The notes: generated from the sequence alone by a model not told the origin. A stretch of 64,000 nt of DNA from Chitinophaga varians (GCF_014529945.1 NZ_JACVFB010000005.1:620001-684000), one strand, 5' to 3'; counted from the stretch's first letter, positions 8,662 through 18,290 are shown. Numbers and translations are program-made.

Positions 8662-9537
8662 ATGGAACAGTTAAAAGGCACCGGGGTGGCTTTGGTTACA
8701 CCCTTTAAAGCAGATGAAAGCATAGACTGGAATGCTTTGGAAAAGCTCATCAATTATGTAATTGAGGGTGGCGTAGACTATGTGGTAACATTAGGTACCA
8801 CCGGCGAAACGCCCACGCTTTCTGCAGATGAAAAGCTGGATTTGATGAAATTCACTTTTGAAAAGGTGTCGAAGCGGGTGCCGGTAGTGGTCGGCATCGG
8901 CGATTATAATACCCGTGATGTGGTAAAAAGACTGGAAAAATGCCCGCTGGACGAGGCCGCGGCTATCCTCAGCGTGGCGCCTTACTACAGCAAACCAACA
9001 CAGGAAGGTATCTACCTGCACTATAAAACCATCGCTGCTGCTTCTCCGAAGCCCATTATCCTCTATAATGTGCCAGGCCGTACCGGTCGCAACATGACGG
9101 CGGAAACCACCCTGCGCCTGGCGCACGAAGTGGAAAATATCGTGGCCATGAAAGAAGCTTCCGGCGATATGATGCAATGCATGCAGATCATCCGGGATAA
9201 ACCGAAAGATTTTCTCGTGATCAGCGGCGACGACGCCCTGGCCCTGGCACAGCTGGGCTGCGGTATGGACGGCGTTATCTCTGTAGCGGCCAATTATTTC
9301 GCGAAAGACTTCTCTGCACTGGTAAAAACAGCGCTGGAAAATAACTTCCCCGCCGCCCGCACACTGCACTACAAGATGATGCAGGGCTTCGACCTGATGT
9401 TCTCTGAAAACAACCCTTCAGGCATCAAAGCGTTTCTGAGCCATGCCGGTATCATCGGTAACTATTTCCGCCTGCCGGTAGTTCCCGCTACCGACGCGCT
9501 TTATCGTCAGATTGGTGAATACCTGAAACAATACTAG
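8662..9537 (+). CDS. dapA: 4-hydroxy-tetrahydrodipicolinate synthase
   Basis: A 291-residue TIM-barrel aldolase that condenses pyruvate with aspartate semialdehyde in the lysine and meso-diaminopimelate pathway, so it also supplies peptidoglycan. Motifs seen: GTTGETPTLS (substrate loop with catalytic Thr), LYNVPGRTGRNM with the catalytic Tyr, and VAMKEASGDM with the Schiff-base Lys near residue 162. Full length compared with typical DapA (about 290-300). It is convergent with rnz and separated from it by a large inverted repeat. Confidence 0.97.
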   Translation: MEQLKGTGVALVTPFKADESIDWNALEKLINYVIEGGVDYVVTLGTTGETPTLSADEKLDLMKFTFEKVSKRVPVVVGIGDYNTRDVVKRLEKCPLDEAAAILSVAPYYSKPTQEGIYLHYKTIAAASPKPIILYNVPGRTGRNMTAETTLRLAHEVENIVAMKEASGDMMQCMQIIRDKPKDFLVISGDDALALAQLGCGMDGVISVAANYFAKDFSALVKTALENNFPAARTLHYKMMQGFDLMFSENNPSGIKAFLSHAGIIGNYFRLPVVPATDALYRQIGEYLKQY

Positions 9538-9656
9538 TAATTACAAATTACGAATTACGAATTACGAATTGAGGGCTTTCTCATGGAACGGTTAGTTAAT
9601 AGCCGCGCTATAGGAAAGCCCTCAATTCGTAATTCGTAATTTGTAATTCGTAATTG
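9538..9656. repeat. long inverted repeat between dapA and rnz
   Basis: Left arm 9538-9580 and right arm from 9614 are complementary over about 35 bases, with tandem ATTACGA-type units outside and GAGGGCTTTC / GAAAGCCCTC inside. The left arm carries one unit more than the right. Located between two convergent stops, it should act as a bidirectional terminator. The ATTACGA units also read as a tandem repeat. Confidence 0.8.
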
Positions 9657-9657
9657 A

Positions 9658-10566
9658 TTAAACGTAGTAGGTAACGCCTTCTTCGGCAATGTCCGTGGCC
9701 GCAAATACAGGCCTCGTCTCTTCGAGGAAAGGTTGCAAATCCGTGTATTTCGACGAAAAATGCCCTATCAGCAGCCTTTTGGCAGCGGCTGCGGCGGCAA
9801 GGGAGGCGGCTTGCACCGTAGTGCTGTGGTAGCGCTCTGCGGCACGGGCTTCCAGATCATGCAGATAGGTGGTTTCATGATACACCAGGTCTGCGTCTTT
9901 CAGCCAGGGGAGGAGCTCCGGATCGTAAATAGTATCAGCACAGTATACGTACCGCTTGCCTTTGGCAGGTGGTAAAGTCACCCAGTCGTTCTTCACCACG
10001 GTGCCGTCTTTTCGCGTATAATCAGCGCCCTCCTGTAATTTCCCGTAGTAAGCGGCAGGTATCTCGTAAGCCTTGGCCTGTTCAGGGATCAGTTTCCGTT
10101 TCTTTTTCTGCATCGTGAAAGAGAAACCAAAACAGGAAATCCGATGCTGCGTAGGAAAACAATGTACGGTCAGCTCCTTGTCTTCCAGGATAATACCGCT
10201 GTAACCCGGTTGCAGCGGCACAAAAGACAGCTCATAATGCAACTGTGTACCGGAGCAGTCCAGCTGCAGCTGGATAATCGGCTCCAGCTCCGGTGGCGCA
10301 TATACGCTGAGGGGGTCTGTCCGCCCCATCAGGTTGAGCGTGTTCAACAGGCCAATCAGCCCGAAATAATGATCACCATGAAGATGGCTGATGAAAATAT
10401 ACCTGATTTTGGTGCGTTTGATGCGGTATTGGGCGATGCGAAGCTGAGTGCCTTCACCACAGTCTACCAACAGCAATTGTTCATCACAGGTAACGATCTG
10501 TGCGGTGGGGTGTCTGTCCAGCGTGGGGATAGCAGAGTTATTACCTAATATTGTAACTGCAAACAT
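9658..10566 (-). CDS. rnz: ribonuclease Z
   Basis: A 302-residue metallo-beta-lactamase-fold endonuclease that trims the 3' end of tRNA precursors. The zinc motif SHLHGDHYFG is at about residues 60-69, further ligands appear in FPTQHRISCFG (about 137), CADTIYDPEL (about 210) and GHFSSKYTD near residue 270. The start MFAVTILGNNSAIP is typical. This fits the tRNA genes here, whose 3' CCA is not encoded. It is convergent with dapA. Confidence 0.95.
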   Translation of the reverse strand: MFAVTILGNNSAIPTLDRHPTAQIVTCDEQLLLVDCGEGTQLRIAQYRIKRTKIRYIFISHLHGDHYFGLIGLLNTLNLMGRTDPLSVYAPPELEPIIQLQLDCSGTQLHYELSFVPLQPGYSGIILEDKELTVHCFPTQHRISCFGFSFTMQKKKRKLIPEQAKAYEIPAAYYGKLQEGADYTRKDGTVVKNDWVTLPPAKGKRYVYCADTIYDPELLPWLKDADLVYHETTYLHDLEARAAERYHSTTVQAASLAAAAAAKRLLIGHFSSKYTDLQPFLEETRPVFAATDIAEEGVTYYV

Positions 10567-10642
10567 ATTGTGAAACGTTTCGCTGCCTGCTTCTGGCCCT
10601 AACCGATTATACGGCTACAGGCGGAAACGGGGCCGCTTTTTA

Positions 10643-11017
10643 TCAATCCAGTCCGTTCAGAAGCTCTCGCTCCAATTCTTCCATCATCACAAGATCTATG
10701 GCTTCAGCCATGGTGGGAGCGATATTGAGCATATCGCCGCCTTCCGCTTTCAGCTCCTTTGTTAAAGCACTGTTAACGCCGGTGAGCGCGCAGGAACGGC
10801 CTTTGTCATACATATCTTGATACACTGTTAAAATGGCTTGCATGCCCGCAAGGTCATTTTTTTCGACCAATGTCAGGTCCAGTATGAGGTTGCGGGTTTC
10901 CAGCTCCGGCAATGAGGCCAGGGTGGACATCAAATCGGCTGACAAATTAGCATCCAAAGCAGGTTCTTCAGGACAAAAAACAACAATTTTTTCTTTGGTA
11001 TCAATTTTGAATTTCAT
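10643..11017 (-). CDS. STAS-domain protein (anti-sigma factor antagonist-like)
   Basis: A 124-residue single-domain protein with a STAS-like core: FKIDTKEKIVVFCPEEPAL, then a beta strand NLILDLTLVEKNDLAGMQAI where SpoIIAA-like proteins carry the phospho-acceptor loop, then helices and a variable acidic tail (MMEELERELLNGLD). In this loop the sequence is EKNDLAG rather than the usual DSSG, so classical serine phosphorylation is doubtful. It lies 76 bases upstream of rnz and divergent from clpC. A partner anti-sigma kinase is not visible nearby. Confidence 0.7.
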   Translation of the reverse strand: MKFKIDTKEKIVVFCPEEPALDANLSADLMSTLASLPELETRNLILDLTLVEKNDLAGMQAILTVYQDMYDKGRSCALTGVNSALTKELKAEGGDMLNIAPTMAEAIDLVMMEELERELLNGLD

Positions 11018-11321
11018 GCGTTGGACGTTGTTTTATACATTTAGTTAAAAAATCAATTTAAAGAGGGAAACCCAGCCTATAAAAACTAAAATAAAAAGGA
11101 GATAAAAACAAAAGCCGCTTTTTCCTCGTAAGTAATTTTGAACGCTATCCCCGCTTTCAACACAAAAATAAATCTTATACTATTAAAGTGTAAGTTGTTT
11201 GAGTGCAAAAAAGGAATAACTTCATCTAAAGTAAATAGCTGATAATCTAAGTTCAGAATTATTCGTTATTATTGTATAAGCAAGCCCCCGTAAGGGTTTT
11301 TGATCATTTAATATTCTCACA
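11018..11321. other. divergent intergenic region STAS gene / clpC
   Basis: AT-rich region holding the promoters of both flanking genes. A TAATTTTG box (11133-11140, plus strand) is a candidate for clpC. A minus-strand TATTTTTG occupies 11163-11170. A small GC hairpin CCC..GGG followed by TTTTT lies at about 11285-11302, just before the clpC ATG. No ORF is convincing. Confidence 0.45.
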
Positions 11322-13856
11322 ATGGACCAGAATTTTTCACCGCAAGTTAAGGAGATCATTTCGTTCAGCAGAGAGGAAGCTTTACGCCTGGGGAATGATT
11401 TCATCGGTACTGAACACCTGCTGTTAGGTATTATCCGGGAAGGCGAAGGCACGGCCGTAAAGATTCTGCAGGCTTTAAACGTAGACCTATACGAATTACG
11501 TAAAGAAGTAGAATTAGCTGTTAAAGATAAGACTGGAAAGAATATTGCCAATATCAACAGTCTACCCCTCACCAGACAAGCTGAGAAAGTCATCCGGGTA
11601 ACGGTACTGGAAGCAAAAGCGCTGAAGAGCGCCACCGTGGAAACCGAACACCTCATGCTTTCCATACTCAAGAACAAGGAAAACGTTTGTACTCAAATCT
11701 TACAACAATTTGACGTGGATTACGATACTTTTAAAAACGAACTGGGCTTTGTAAAATCTGCCGATCCTAAATCCGAATTCGACGATCCGGGTGAAGAAGA
11801 GTTTGAAGACGAACGGAAGAGTTTTGCATCGAAAGCCAAACAGACCAACACCAAATCCAAGACACCCGTACTGGATAACTTTGGTAGAGACATCACCAAG
11901 CTCGCCGAAAGCGGCAGCCTGGATCCGATAGTTGGCCGCGAGCAGGAAATCGAACGCGTTTCGCAGATCCTGTCCCGCCGTAAAAAGAACAACCCCATCC
12001 TGATCGGTGAACCCGGCGTGGGTAAAACAGCCATCGTGGAAGGCCTCGCCCTGCGCATCGTGCAGCGCAAAGTGTCCCGCGTACTGTTCGACAAACGCGT
12101 GGTAAGCCTGGACCTCGCCGCACTGGTGGCCGGTACTAAATACCGCGGCCAGTTCGAGGAAAGGATGAAAGCGATCATGAACGAACTCGAAAAAAACAGA
12201 GACGTGATCCTGTTCATCGATGAAATTCATACCATCGTAGGCGCCGGCGGCGCTTCCGGCTCCCTGGACGCCTCCAACATCTTTAAACCCGCTCTCGCAA
12301 GAGGCGAACTCCAATGCATCGGCGCTTCTACCCTGGACGAATACCGCATGTATATCGAAAAAGACGGCGCACTGGACCGCCGTTTCCAGAAAGTAATGGT
12401 AGAACCACCCAGCGTGGACGAAACCATACAGATCCTCAATAACATCAAGCCCCGTTATGAAGAATACCATAACGTAAGCTACTCCGACGCTGCTATCGAT
12501 GCCTGCGTGAAACTGAGCGACCGCTACATGACCGACCGTCTGCTGCCCGACAAGGCCATCGACGTGCTCGACGAAGTAGGCGCCCGCGTTCACCTCAAAA
12601 ACATCAATGTGCCGCAGAATATCCTCGATCTGGAAAAACAGATAGAAGATATCAAACAGGAGAAAAATAAAGTCGTTAAAAGCCAACGCTTCGAAGAAGC
12701 CGCTGCACTGCGCGATACGGAAAAGAAACTGGGTGAAGACCTGGAACGCGCTAAAGCCATGTGGGAAGAAGAAGTGAAGCATAAACGCTACCCGATCGAT
12801 GAAGAAGCCATCGCAGAAGTAGTGAGCATGATGACCGGTATCCCTGTTAAAAGGATGGTACAGGCCGAAACTGAGAAACTCCGCCGCATGGGCGAAGACC
12901 TCAAAGGCGCCGTGGTGGGACAGGACGATGCGATCAGCAAAGTCACCAAAGCCATCCAGCGTAACCGCGTAGGCCTGAAAGACCCGAAAAAGCCAATCGG
13001 TACCTTTATCTTCCTCGGCCCCACCGGCGTAGGTAAAACCGAACTGGCCAAATCCCTGGCCCGCTACATGTTCGACTCCGATGAAGCCCTCATCCGTATC
13101 GATATGAGCGAATATATGGAGAAATTCTCTGTAAGCCGCCTCATTGGCGCGCCTCCGGGATATGTAGGCTACGAAGAAGGTGGTCAGCTGACAGAAAAAG
13201 TACGCCGCAAACCTTACTCCGTGATCCTGCTCGATGAAATCGAAAAAGCACACCCGGATATCTATAACCTCCTGCTGCAGGTGCTCGATGACGGTATCCT
13301 CACTGATGGCCTCGGCCGTAAGGTGGACTTCAAAAATACCCTCATCATCATGACCTCCAACATCGGTGCCCGCCAGTTGAAAGACTTCGGTGCCGGCGTA
13401 GGTTTCACCACCTCTGCCAAGGCGATGAGCGAAGAGGAAAACACCAAATCAGTGATCGAAAAAGCACTGAAAAGGACCTTCTCTCCGGAATTCCTGAACA
13501 GAATCGATGATGTGATCATCTTTAACTCTCTGAGCAAAGAACACATCTACACCATCATCGATATCACCATGAAGAGCGTGCTCAAACGCCTCAACAACCT
13601 GGGCTTCAGCCTGGAACTGACAGACGAGGCAAAAGGCTTCCTGGCAGACAAAGGCTACGACCAGCAGTTCGGTGCAAGACCGCTCCACAGGGCCATCCAG
13701 AAATACCTGGAAGACCCGCTGGCAGAAGAAATCCTCAATATGAACATCCATGACGGAGACATCCTCGTCGCTGACCTCGACAAGGAAAACCAGAAACTGG
13801 TGTTCACACTGAAGAACAACTCTTCTAAAAGCAAATCAGAAAAATCTGAAGCGTAA
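11322..13856 (+). CDS. clpC: ATP-dependent Clp protease ATP-binding subunit ClpC
   Basis: An 844-residue AAA+ unfoldase that feeds proteins to ClpP. Order: two Clp-N repeats (residues 1-145), first AAA module with Walker A GEPGVGKTA near 229 and Walker B VILFIDEIHT, a UVR-type coiled segment in the middle (KSQRFEEAAALRDTEKKL near 455) that marks ClpC rather than ClpB, second AAA module with Walker A GPTGVGKTE near 566, then the C-terminal small domain. Full length. The gene is followed by a strong GC-rich terminator. Bacteroidota rely on ClpC for general and stress proteolysis. Confidence 0.96.
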   Translation: MDQNFSPQVKEIISFSREEALRLGNDFIGTEHLLLGIIREGEGTAVKILQALNVDLYELRKEVELAVKDKTGKNIANINSLPLTRQAEKVIRVTVLEAKALKSATVETEHLMLSILKNKENVCTQILQQFDVDYDTFKNELGFVKSADPKSEFDDPGEEEFEDERKSFASKAKQTNTKSKTPVLDNFGRDITKLAESGSLDPIVGREQEIERVSQILSRRKKNNPILIGEPGVGKTAIVEGLALRIVQRKVSRVLFDKRVVSLDLAALVAGTKYRGQFEERMKAIMNELEKNRDVILFIDEIHTIVGAGGASGSLDASNIFKPALARGELQCIGASTLDEYRMYIEKDGALDRRFQKVMVEPPSVDETIQILNNIKPRYEEYHNVSYSDAAIDACVKLSDRYMTDRLLPDKAIDVLDEVGARVHLKNINVPQNILDLEKQIEDIKQEKNKVVKSQRFEEAAALRDTEKKLGEDLERAKAMWEEEVKHKRYPIDEEAIAEVVSMMTGIPVKRMVQAETEKLRRMGEDLKGAVVGQDDAISKVTKAIQRNRVGLKDPKKPIGTFIFLGPTGVGKTELAKSLARYMFDSDEALIRIDMSEYMEKFSVSRLIGAPPGYVGYEEGGQLTEKVRRKPYSVILLDEIEKAHPDIYNLLLQVLDDGILTDGLGRKVDFKNTLIIMTSNIGARQLKDFGAGVGFTTSAKAMSEEENTKSVIEKALKRTFSPEFLNRIDDVIIFNSLSKEHIYTIIDITMKSVLKRLNNLGFSLELTDEAKGFLADKGYDQQFGARPLHRAIQKYLEDPLAEEILNMNIHDGDILVADLDKENQKLVFTLKNNSSKSKSEKSEA

Positions 13857-13879
13857 GTAAACAACGCATATAATTATCC

Positions 13880-13912
13880 AAAAACGGCCGCCTGTAAAAG
13901 GCGGCCGTTTTT
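13880..13912 (+). terminator. terminator after clpC
   Basis: Stem AAAAACGGCCGCC / GGCGGCCGTTTTT, 13 bp, loop TGTAAAA, 23 bases after the clpC stop. Confidence 0.9.
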
Positions 13913-13914
13913 AT

Positions 13915-14358
13915 GCTCTTTACCGGCCCTCTTCTGATCCACGCTCCTCAACCCGGTTTGGCCACACCTTCGCACGGCCCTTTACATCATGCCCCCATCT
14001 TCGTCCATCATTTACTGTCTCACTCAGCCCTTTTCCCCGGCTAATTCTCCCGTAAATGACCTTTTCCCGCCTGTTTCTTCCACCTATTCTCTCTAATTCT
14101 CCATCGTTTCCCGCTTTCATTCTTCCGCCCGCCATTTCCCCATATCCATTTTGGCGCAATGCCCCCTTTTCTCACATGAAAATGTTAACTCACCCCGTTT
14201 CAAGATAAGTTAATGGGCCGGCAGCGGTTTTCCGCGTCCCGCCTGTCTTTGGAAATCGATGCCAAAGCCGGCAGGATGCACAAAAATCAGGTATAAGAAA
14301 TATTATTAAAATATAAAATATAGCATAATAATGTCATTTTTGAAAAATTACTAATACA
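13915..14358. other. pyrimidine-rich non-coding stretch downstream of clpC
   Basis: From about 13915 to 14180 the plus strand is rich in C and T and poor in G, with few possible hairpins, and then becomes AT-rich. The only ORF (minus, 79 codons) has a low-complexity Arg/Gly/Glu composition that mirrors the skew, so I do not call it. See the findings for a possible Rho-utilisation role. Confidence 0.4.
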
Positions 14359-14366
14359 TACCTTTG
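14359..14366 (+). promoter_or_regulatory. candidate -7 box for the secreted-protein gene run
   Basis: TACCTTTG matches TAnnTTTG exactly, with TTG at 14340-14342 (spacing 16 instead of 19). Transcription would start near 14373, leaving a leader of about 180 bases before the ATG at 14556. Confidence 0.4.
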
Positions 14367-14555
14367 TCACATAAAATAATATCTATCTCTATTATTTTTT
14401 GTATGAGAATAAGATATATATCGGACCCTTGTACATATTATAATTTTGCCTATATCTTTATTCTGACTTCCTTGTAACTGAATACACAACGATAATAAAG
14501 TCCGCTCCCATGCGCGGCCTACTGGAAGATCATTTTAACTATTTATCCTTATACC

Positions 14556-16232
14556 ATGACTAAATCTCTACAAGTCGCGTTCCGCGGTGTTTTACTGGGA
14601 AGCCTTGCCTTGTTGGCTACAGATACCTACGCTCAGCTCAAAGTAGGTGACCACCCGACGAAAATCAACAAAGCTTCCGTACTGGAACTGGAATCCGACA
14701 AACAAGGTCTCCTGCTCCCACGCCTCACCTCTTTTACCGGTATCGACGCGCTGACGCCTCCGGACGGTATGATCGTGTATCTGGAGTCTACCGATGTTAC
14801 CCAGAGAGGGCTCTACATCCGGAAAAACGGCGCCTGGGAGAAAATGGCAAACGATAAAGATGCTACTGCTAACTGGAAACTGACCGGCAACGACGCGGTA
14901 GCCGGTAACTTCATCGGTACCAACGCAGGCAGCGTGCCATTGGTATTGAAAGGACAGGGCGTGGAAGGGCTGATCATCGATAACGGTTATGCTTTCCTGA
15001 AAAAACTGGATGTGGTAACTGCCGGTGTAGATGTACTCCTGGTAGATCCTACCAGCGGAAAGGTATCTTCCCGTAAAATCAGCGAGACAGCCTTTACTTC
15101 TGCAATCAACTCCATCAACGGGCAGACAGCTCCCAGCCAGACGGTGACCACCGCCGGCGGTACAGATTACTACTTTACTCCTTCTGGTAATGCTACCACC
15201 GCCGATCACAAACTGACCATCGAAAAGCAGGATGGTAACAGACCTTTAGGCCTGCTGACGCAAAATGACTGGATACGCTTCGACAAGGCAGCGAAAGCCA
15301 TGGTAATAGCTACCTTCAATACAACTCCTACAGCAGCTGGTCTGAGCATCGGTACAGACGCCTCCGGTAATCCGGCCCTGGCGCTCCATGCGGCTGATGA
15401 AACCAACCCCGGTGCACTCACTGCGGTTGCCCAGAACATCGGCGGTAATAAAACCTTCAAAGGCAGCATCACCGTAGAAAATGGTGGTACCATCAGTTCA
15501 GGCCTCACCGTGAACGGTACTTCCAACCTGAAAGATGACGCGGTAATCGGTAAATCCTTACAGGTAGGTACTACCACCGAACTGAAAGGCAAAGTAACCC
15601 TCGGCAGCGTAGCTACCGGTACAGACGCTAACACAGACGTACTGATGCTGGGAACCGGTGGTGAAGTAATTAAAAAGACATTACCTACTGCTGCTTTCAG
15701 AACGTTCAAAAATGGCGCTGATGGCCCGGATGTACACTATGCTGAAGATGCTGTTGCCAACACGCTCACCCTCCACGTTCCTTCTGCTTCCCTCGTAGCC
15801 GACAGAGGTCTGGTAACCAACATCGGCCAGACTTTCAAAGGCGCTAAAAAATTCAACGACGACCTGGCTGTTCGCACAAAAGTAATTGTTGGCGACACCA
15901 CGGTGGCGGCCAATTCTACCCTCCAGGTAGCCGGCTCCCTGTCCCTGAACATCGTTTCACAGAACGCCAGCTACACCATGACGGATAACGATAACACCAT
16001 CCTCATGAACTGCGCCAGCGGCGATCTTACCGTAACCCTGTTAAGCGCGGTGAACAGAAAAGGAAGAGTGATCACCGTTAAAAAAATTGGCGGTACACTG
16101 GCTAAATCCCTGAAGATCGTTACTTCAAACAGTGAAACCATTGAAGATGGTACAGACTACTTCATCTATAATGACTGGACTTTCGTAACCCTGCAATCTG
16201 ACGGTGCCAACTGGTTTATCATCAGACACTAA
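14556..16232 (+). CDS. secreted repetitive protein resembling a tail-fibre stalk
   Basis: A 558-residue protein with a signal peptide ending TDTYAQ. The mature start (KASVLELESDKQGLLLPRLT, then DGMIVYLESTDVTQRGLYIR) is a module often found at the start of Bacteroidota surface proteins that resemble phage tail fibres. The middle (about 250-420) is rich in Gly, Thr, Ser and Val with repeats such as FKGSITVENGGTISSGLTVN and is likely fibrous beta structure. The end (TLLSAVNRKGRVITVKKIGG, ending WFIIRH) looks like a compact fibre tip. It is the first of three secreted proteins on this strand. Its closest relative here is the next gene. I cannot assign a ligand; attachment to a surface or glycan is inference. 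Confidence 0.75.
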   Translation: MTKSLQVAFRGVLLGSLALLATDTYAQLKVGDHPTKINKASVLELESDKQGLLLPRLTSFTGIDALTPPDGMIVYLESTDVTQRGLYIRKNGAWEKMANDKDATANWKLTGNDAVAGNFIGTNAGSVPLVLKGQGVEGLIIDNGYAFLKKLDVVTAGVDVLLVDPTSGKVSSRKISETAFTSAINSINGQTAPSQTVTTAGGTDYYFTPSGNATTADHKLTIEKQDGNRPLGLLTQNDWIRFDKAAKAMVIATFNTTPTAAGLSIGTDASGNPALALHAADETNPGALTAVAQNIGGNKTFKGSITVENGGTISSGLTVNGTSNLKDDAVIGKSLQVGTTTELKGKVTLGSVATGTDANTDVLMLGTGGEVIKKTLPTAAFRTFKNGADGPDVHYAEDAVANTLTLHVPSASLVADRGLVTNIGQTFKGAKKFNDDLAVRTKVIVGDTTVAANSTLQVAGSLSLNIVSQNASYTMTDNDNTILMNCASGDLTVTLLSAVNRKGRVITVKKIGGTLAKSLKIVTSNSETIEDGTDYFIYNDWTFVTLQSDGANWFIIRH

Positions 16233-16236
16233 GAAT

Positions 16237-16284
16237 ATAACGGTCATGGTTGCACGCTCATATGCGTATAACCATGACCGTTAT
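16237..16284. terminator. 15-bp hairpin between the two fibre-like genes
   Basis: Perfect stem ATAACGGTCATGGTT / AACCATGACCGTTAT with an 18-base loop that contains a further short palindrome. There is no T-run, so it could be a processing or mRNA-stability element rather than a full terminator. Confidence 0.55.
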
Positions 16285-16325
16285 CTGCCTTTTGCCGGCC
16301 CTGCCCATTTCCATGTAATTAATTT

Positions 16326-18281
16326 ATGAAGATGACTGTTTTAAGATATTTACCCGTACTGGGTCTGGGACTCCTGTTTTCTGTCCGGGCCACTGCACAA
16401 CAATTGAAACTGGGGCTTCAGCCAACACTGCTCAAAAAGGAAGCTTTGCTGGAACTGAACAGCGATAGCCAGGGGCTGTTGCTGAACAGGGTGCCTAAAA
16501 GCGCTATCAGCACAGGCGGGGCTTTGTTCAATGCCACCGACGGTATGTTTGTGTATGTAACCGATCCGGGAGAAAAATGTCTTTACATCAAAGCAAATGG
16601 GACATGGAAAAAGCTGGCCGATTACTCGTCCATCACAACGGATAATATTGCCGAAGGCACTACCAACCTGTATTTTACGCAGGCCAGGGCCAGAAGCGCC
16701 TTTTCTGCCGGCAATGGTATTAATATCAACGCCGCTGGCGTTATCAGTAGTGCATTGACTTTCAACGGCCGCACCCCTGATGCTGCCGGAAATATTGCAC
16801 CAGCCGCCGGTGACTATGCTACCTATTATCTGCCATATGCCAGTCAGCTCACCCTGACCGCCGGCACCGGCATGAAAGCTACTACTACAGCGACTAAAAA
16901 CCTGAATACCAATCCTTCCTTTACCATCGATGCCGACAATGGCTCGGCTATCTGGAATGCCAACAAACTTTCTTCCGTAGCGGTGGCCACCACCGCGCCA
17001 ACTGTCAATCAGGTATTGACTTTCAATGGTACGCAGTGGGAACCTAAAGCGCCAACCGGTGCTACCGGTAACTTCATCAATAACGGTACTGCCATGCAAA
17101 CTGCTGCCAACTTCAATATTGACGGCTATGGAGATATCGGAAGGGATGTAAGAGTCGGAGGGGGCGTAGTGGCTGCGACTGCAACACTGGCGTCAAAACT
17201 TACTTTAAACAGTCTTACTGCCGGCTCGGTTCCTTTTATTGATGCAACCAAGGCTGTCGCAGAGAATAACGGCCAGTTCTTCTGGGACAATACCAAAACT
17301 GCACTGGGCCTGGGTACTGCTGCCCCTAAAAACAAACTGGAAATTGCTGGTCAGGCCACCGGCTTGGGTGAAACTGCTTTCACTTCCGGTTTGCGTCTGT
17401 CCAACCTGGCCACTGTTACACCCGGTGCCCCCAACTCAAAAGTATTAACAATCAATAATAATGGTGATGTGATCGTGACCCTGAACCCACTAGCGAATAA
17501 CTGGCTCGTAACCGGTAATACCGGTATCGCTGCAGGTTCTTTTCTGGGTACCAATGATGACAGGGCAATGGTCATTAAATCAAATGCCACCTCTTTCCTC
17601 GAATTTGGTCGCCGCCAGACGGTAGGATTAGTAGATTCCAAATATACTGACCCTGATCAGCCGATTACATACGTTCGGTCTGCTATGCAATTTGAAGCAC
17701 CAGGCGCCTCTTTCTACAAACCGATATTCTATGTAGACGCTGATGGCAACTTCCGTATGAAAGGCAGTTCAGCAGGAACAGACCTCTTTGAATTCGGTGC
17801 CACCGGCTCCGCTAACAACGGCGGCTTCGACTTTATCGTTGGAGACGATGGTGATGAACCTTTTGTTTTCAAAAGTTGGTACCACGCCACGAACACCTAT
17901 ACTGAACTGATACGAATTGACCGAAATGGACTTGGGATTAACACCAATGGCAGTGCGCCAGCTGCTAAACTCGATGTCAGAGGAACTTTTAAACTGGGCA
18001 CCAATGGCTCTACGCTGAATAACATTATCGAAACACAGGTAAGTGTAACCACGTCTAATATGAACAATAATACTTCCAGGATAGTCAGCAACATTTATCT
18101 GCCTGGGGTCAAGGTAGGAGATACGATTATTTTAAATCCGGCGTCTGACCTCTCGCTCGGGTTGGCTATATCCTGGGTAAGGGTTTCCGCCACAAACTAT
18201 ATTAATGTGGCTTTTGCAAATCTTGGTGGTGGCAATGGTCTCAATCCTTCAGGAACCTACAACGTGGTTATTATCCAGTAA
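16326..18281 (+). CDS. secreted tail-fibre-like protein, relative of preceding gene
   Basis: A 651-residue protein with a signal peptide ending RATAQQ. It repeats the layout of the upstream gene: KKEALLELNSDSQGLLLNRV at the start of the mature protein, DGMFVYVTDPGEKCLYIKAN, then the segment NIAEGTTNLYFTQARARSAF, which is well known from fibre-like proteins of phages and Bacteroidota. The Thr/Ala/Gly-rich middle is followed by a part containing KLDVRGTFKLGTNG and a C-terminal compact domain. The next gene starts 9 bases after the stop, so the pair is co-transcribed. Probably exported and forming an extracellular fibre. There is no phage structural or assembly gene around it. Confidence 0.75.
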   Translation: MKMTVLRYLPVLGLGLLFSVRATAQQLKLGLQPTLLKKEALLELNSDSQGLLLNRVPKSAISTGGALFNATDGMFVYVTDPGEKCLYIKANGTWKKLADYSSITTDNIAEGTTNLYFTQARARSAFSAGNGININAAGVISSALTFNGRTPDAAGNIAPAAGDYATYYLPYASQLTLTAGTGMKATTTATKNLNTNPSFTIDADNGSAIWNANKLSSVAVATTAPTVNQVLTFNGTQWEPKAPTGATGNFINNGTAMQTAANFNIDGYGDIGRDVRVGGGVVAATATLASKLTLNSLTAGSVPFIDATKAVAENNGQFFWDNTKTALGLGTAAPKNKLEIAGQATGLGETAFTSGLRLSNLATVTPGAPNSKVLTINNNGDVIVTLNPLANNWLVTGNTGIAAGSFLGTNDDRAMVIKSNATSFLEFGRRQTVGLVDSKYTDPDQPITYVRSAMQFEAPGASFYKPIFYVDADGNFRMKGSSAGTDLFEFGATGSANNGGFDFIVGDDGDEPFVFKSWYHATNTYTELIRIDRNGLGINTNGSAPAAKLDVRGTFKLGTNGSTLNNIIETQVSVTTSNMNNNTSRIVSNIYLPGVKVGDTIILNPASDLSLGLAISWVRVSATNYINVAFANLGGGNGLNPSGTYNVVIIQ

Positions 18282-18290
18282 ACAGTATTG

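Noticed and set aside
9538..9656. CRISPR-like array from ATTACGA repeats
   Set aside because: Units are 7 bases in direct tandem without spacers and are arranged as an inverted repeat; there are no cas genes.
11700..13253. A 517-codon open frame on the minus strand across clpC
   Set aside because: It is antisense to a clear clpC gene, is rich in Phe/His in the manner of reversed codons, and shows no domain.
13920..14159. 79-codon minus-strand frame downstream of clpC
   Set aside because: Arg/Gly/Glu-rich composition simply reflects the pyrimidine-rich plus strand; no promoter and no family.
14556..18281. Prophage remnant suggested by tail-fibre-like proteins
   Set aside because: Both have signal peptides, are followed by a type IX cargo, and no capsid, tail, integrase or lysis gene is near.
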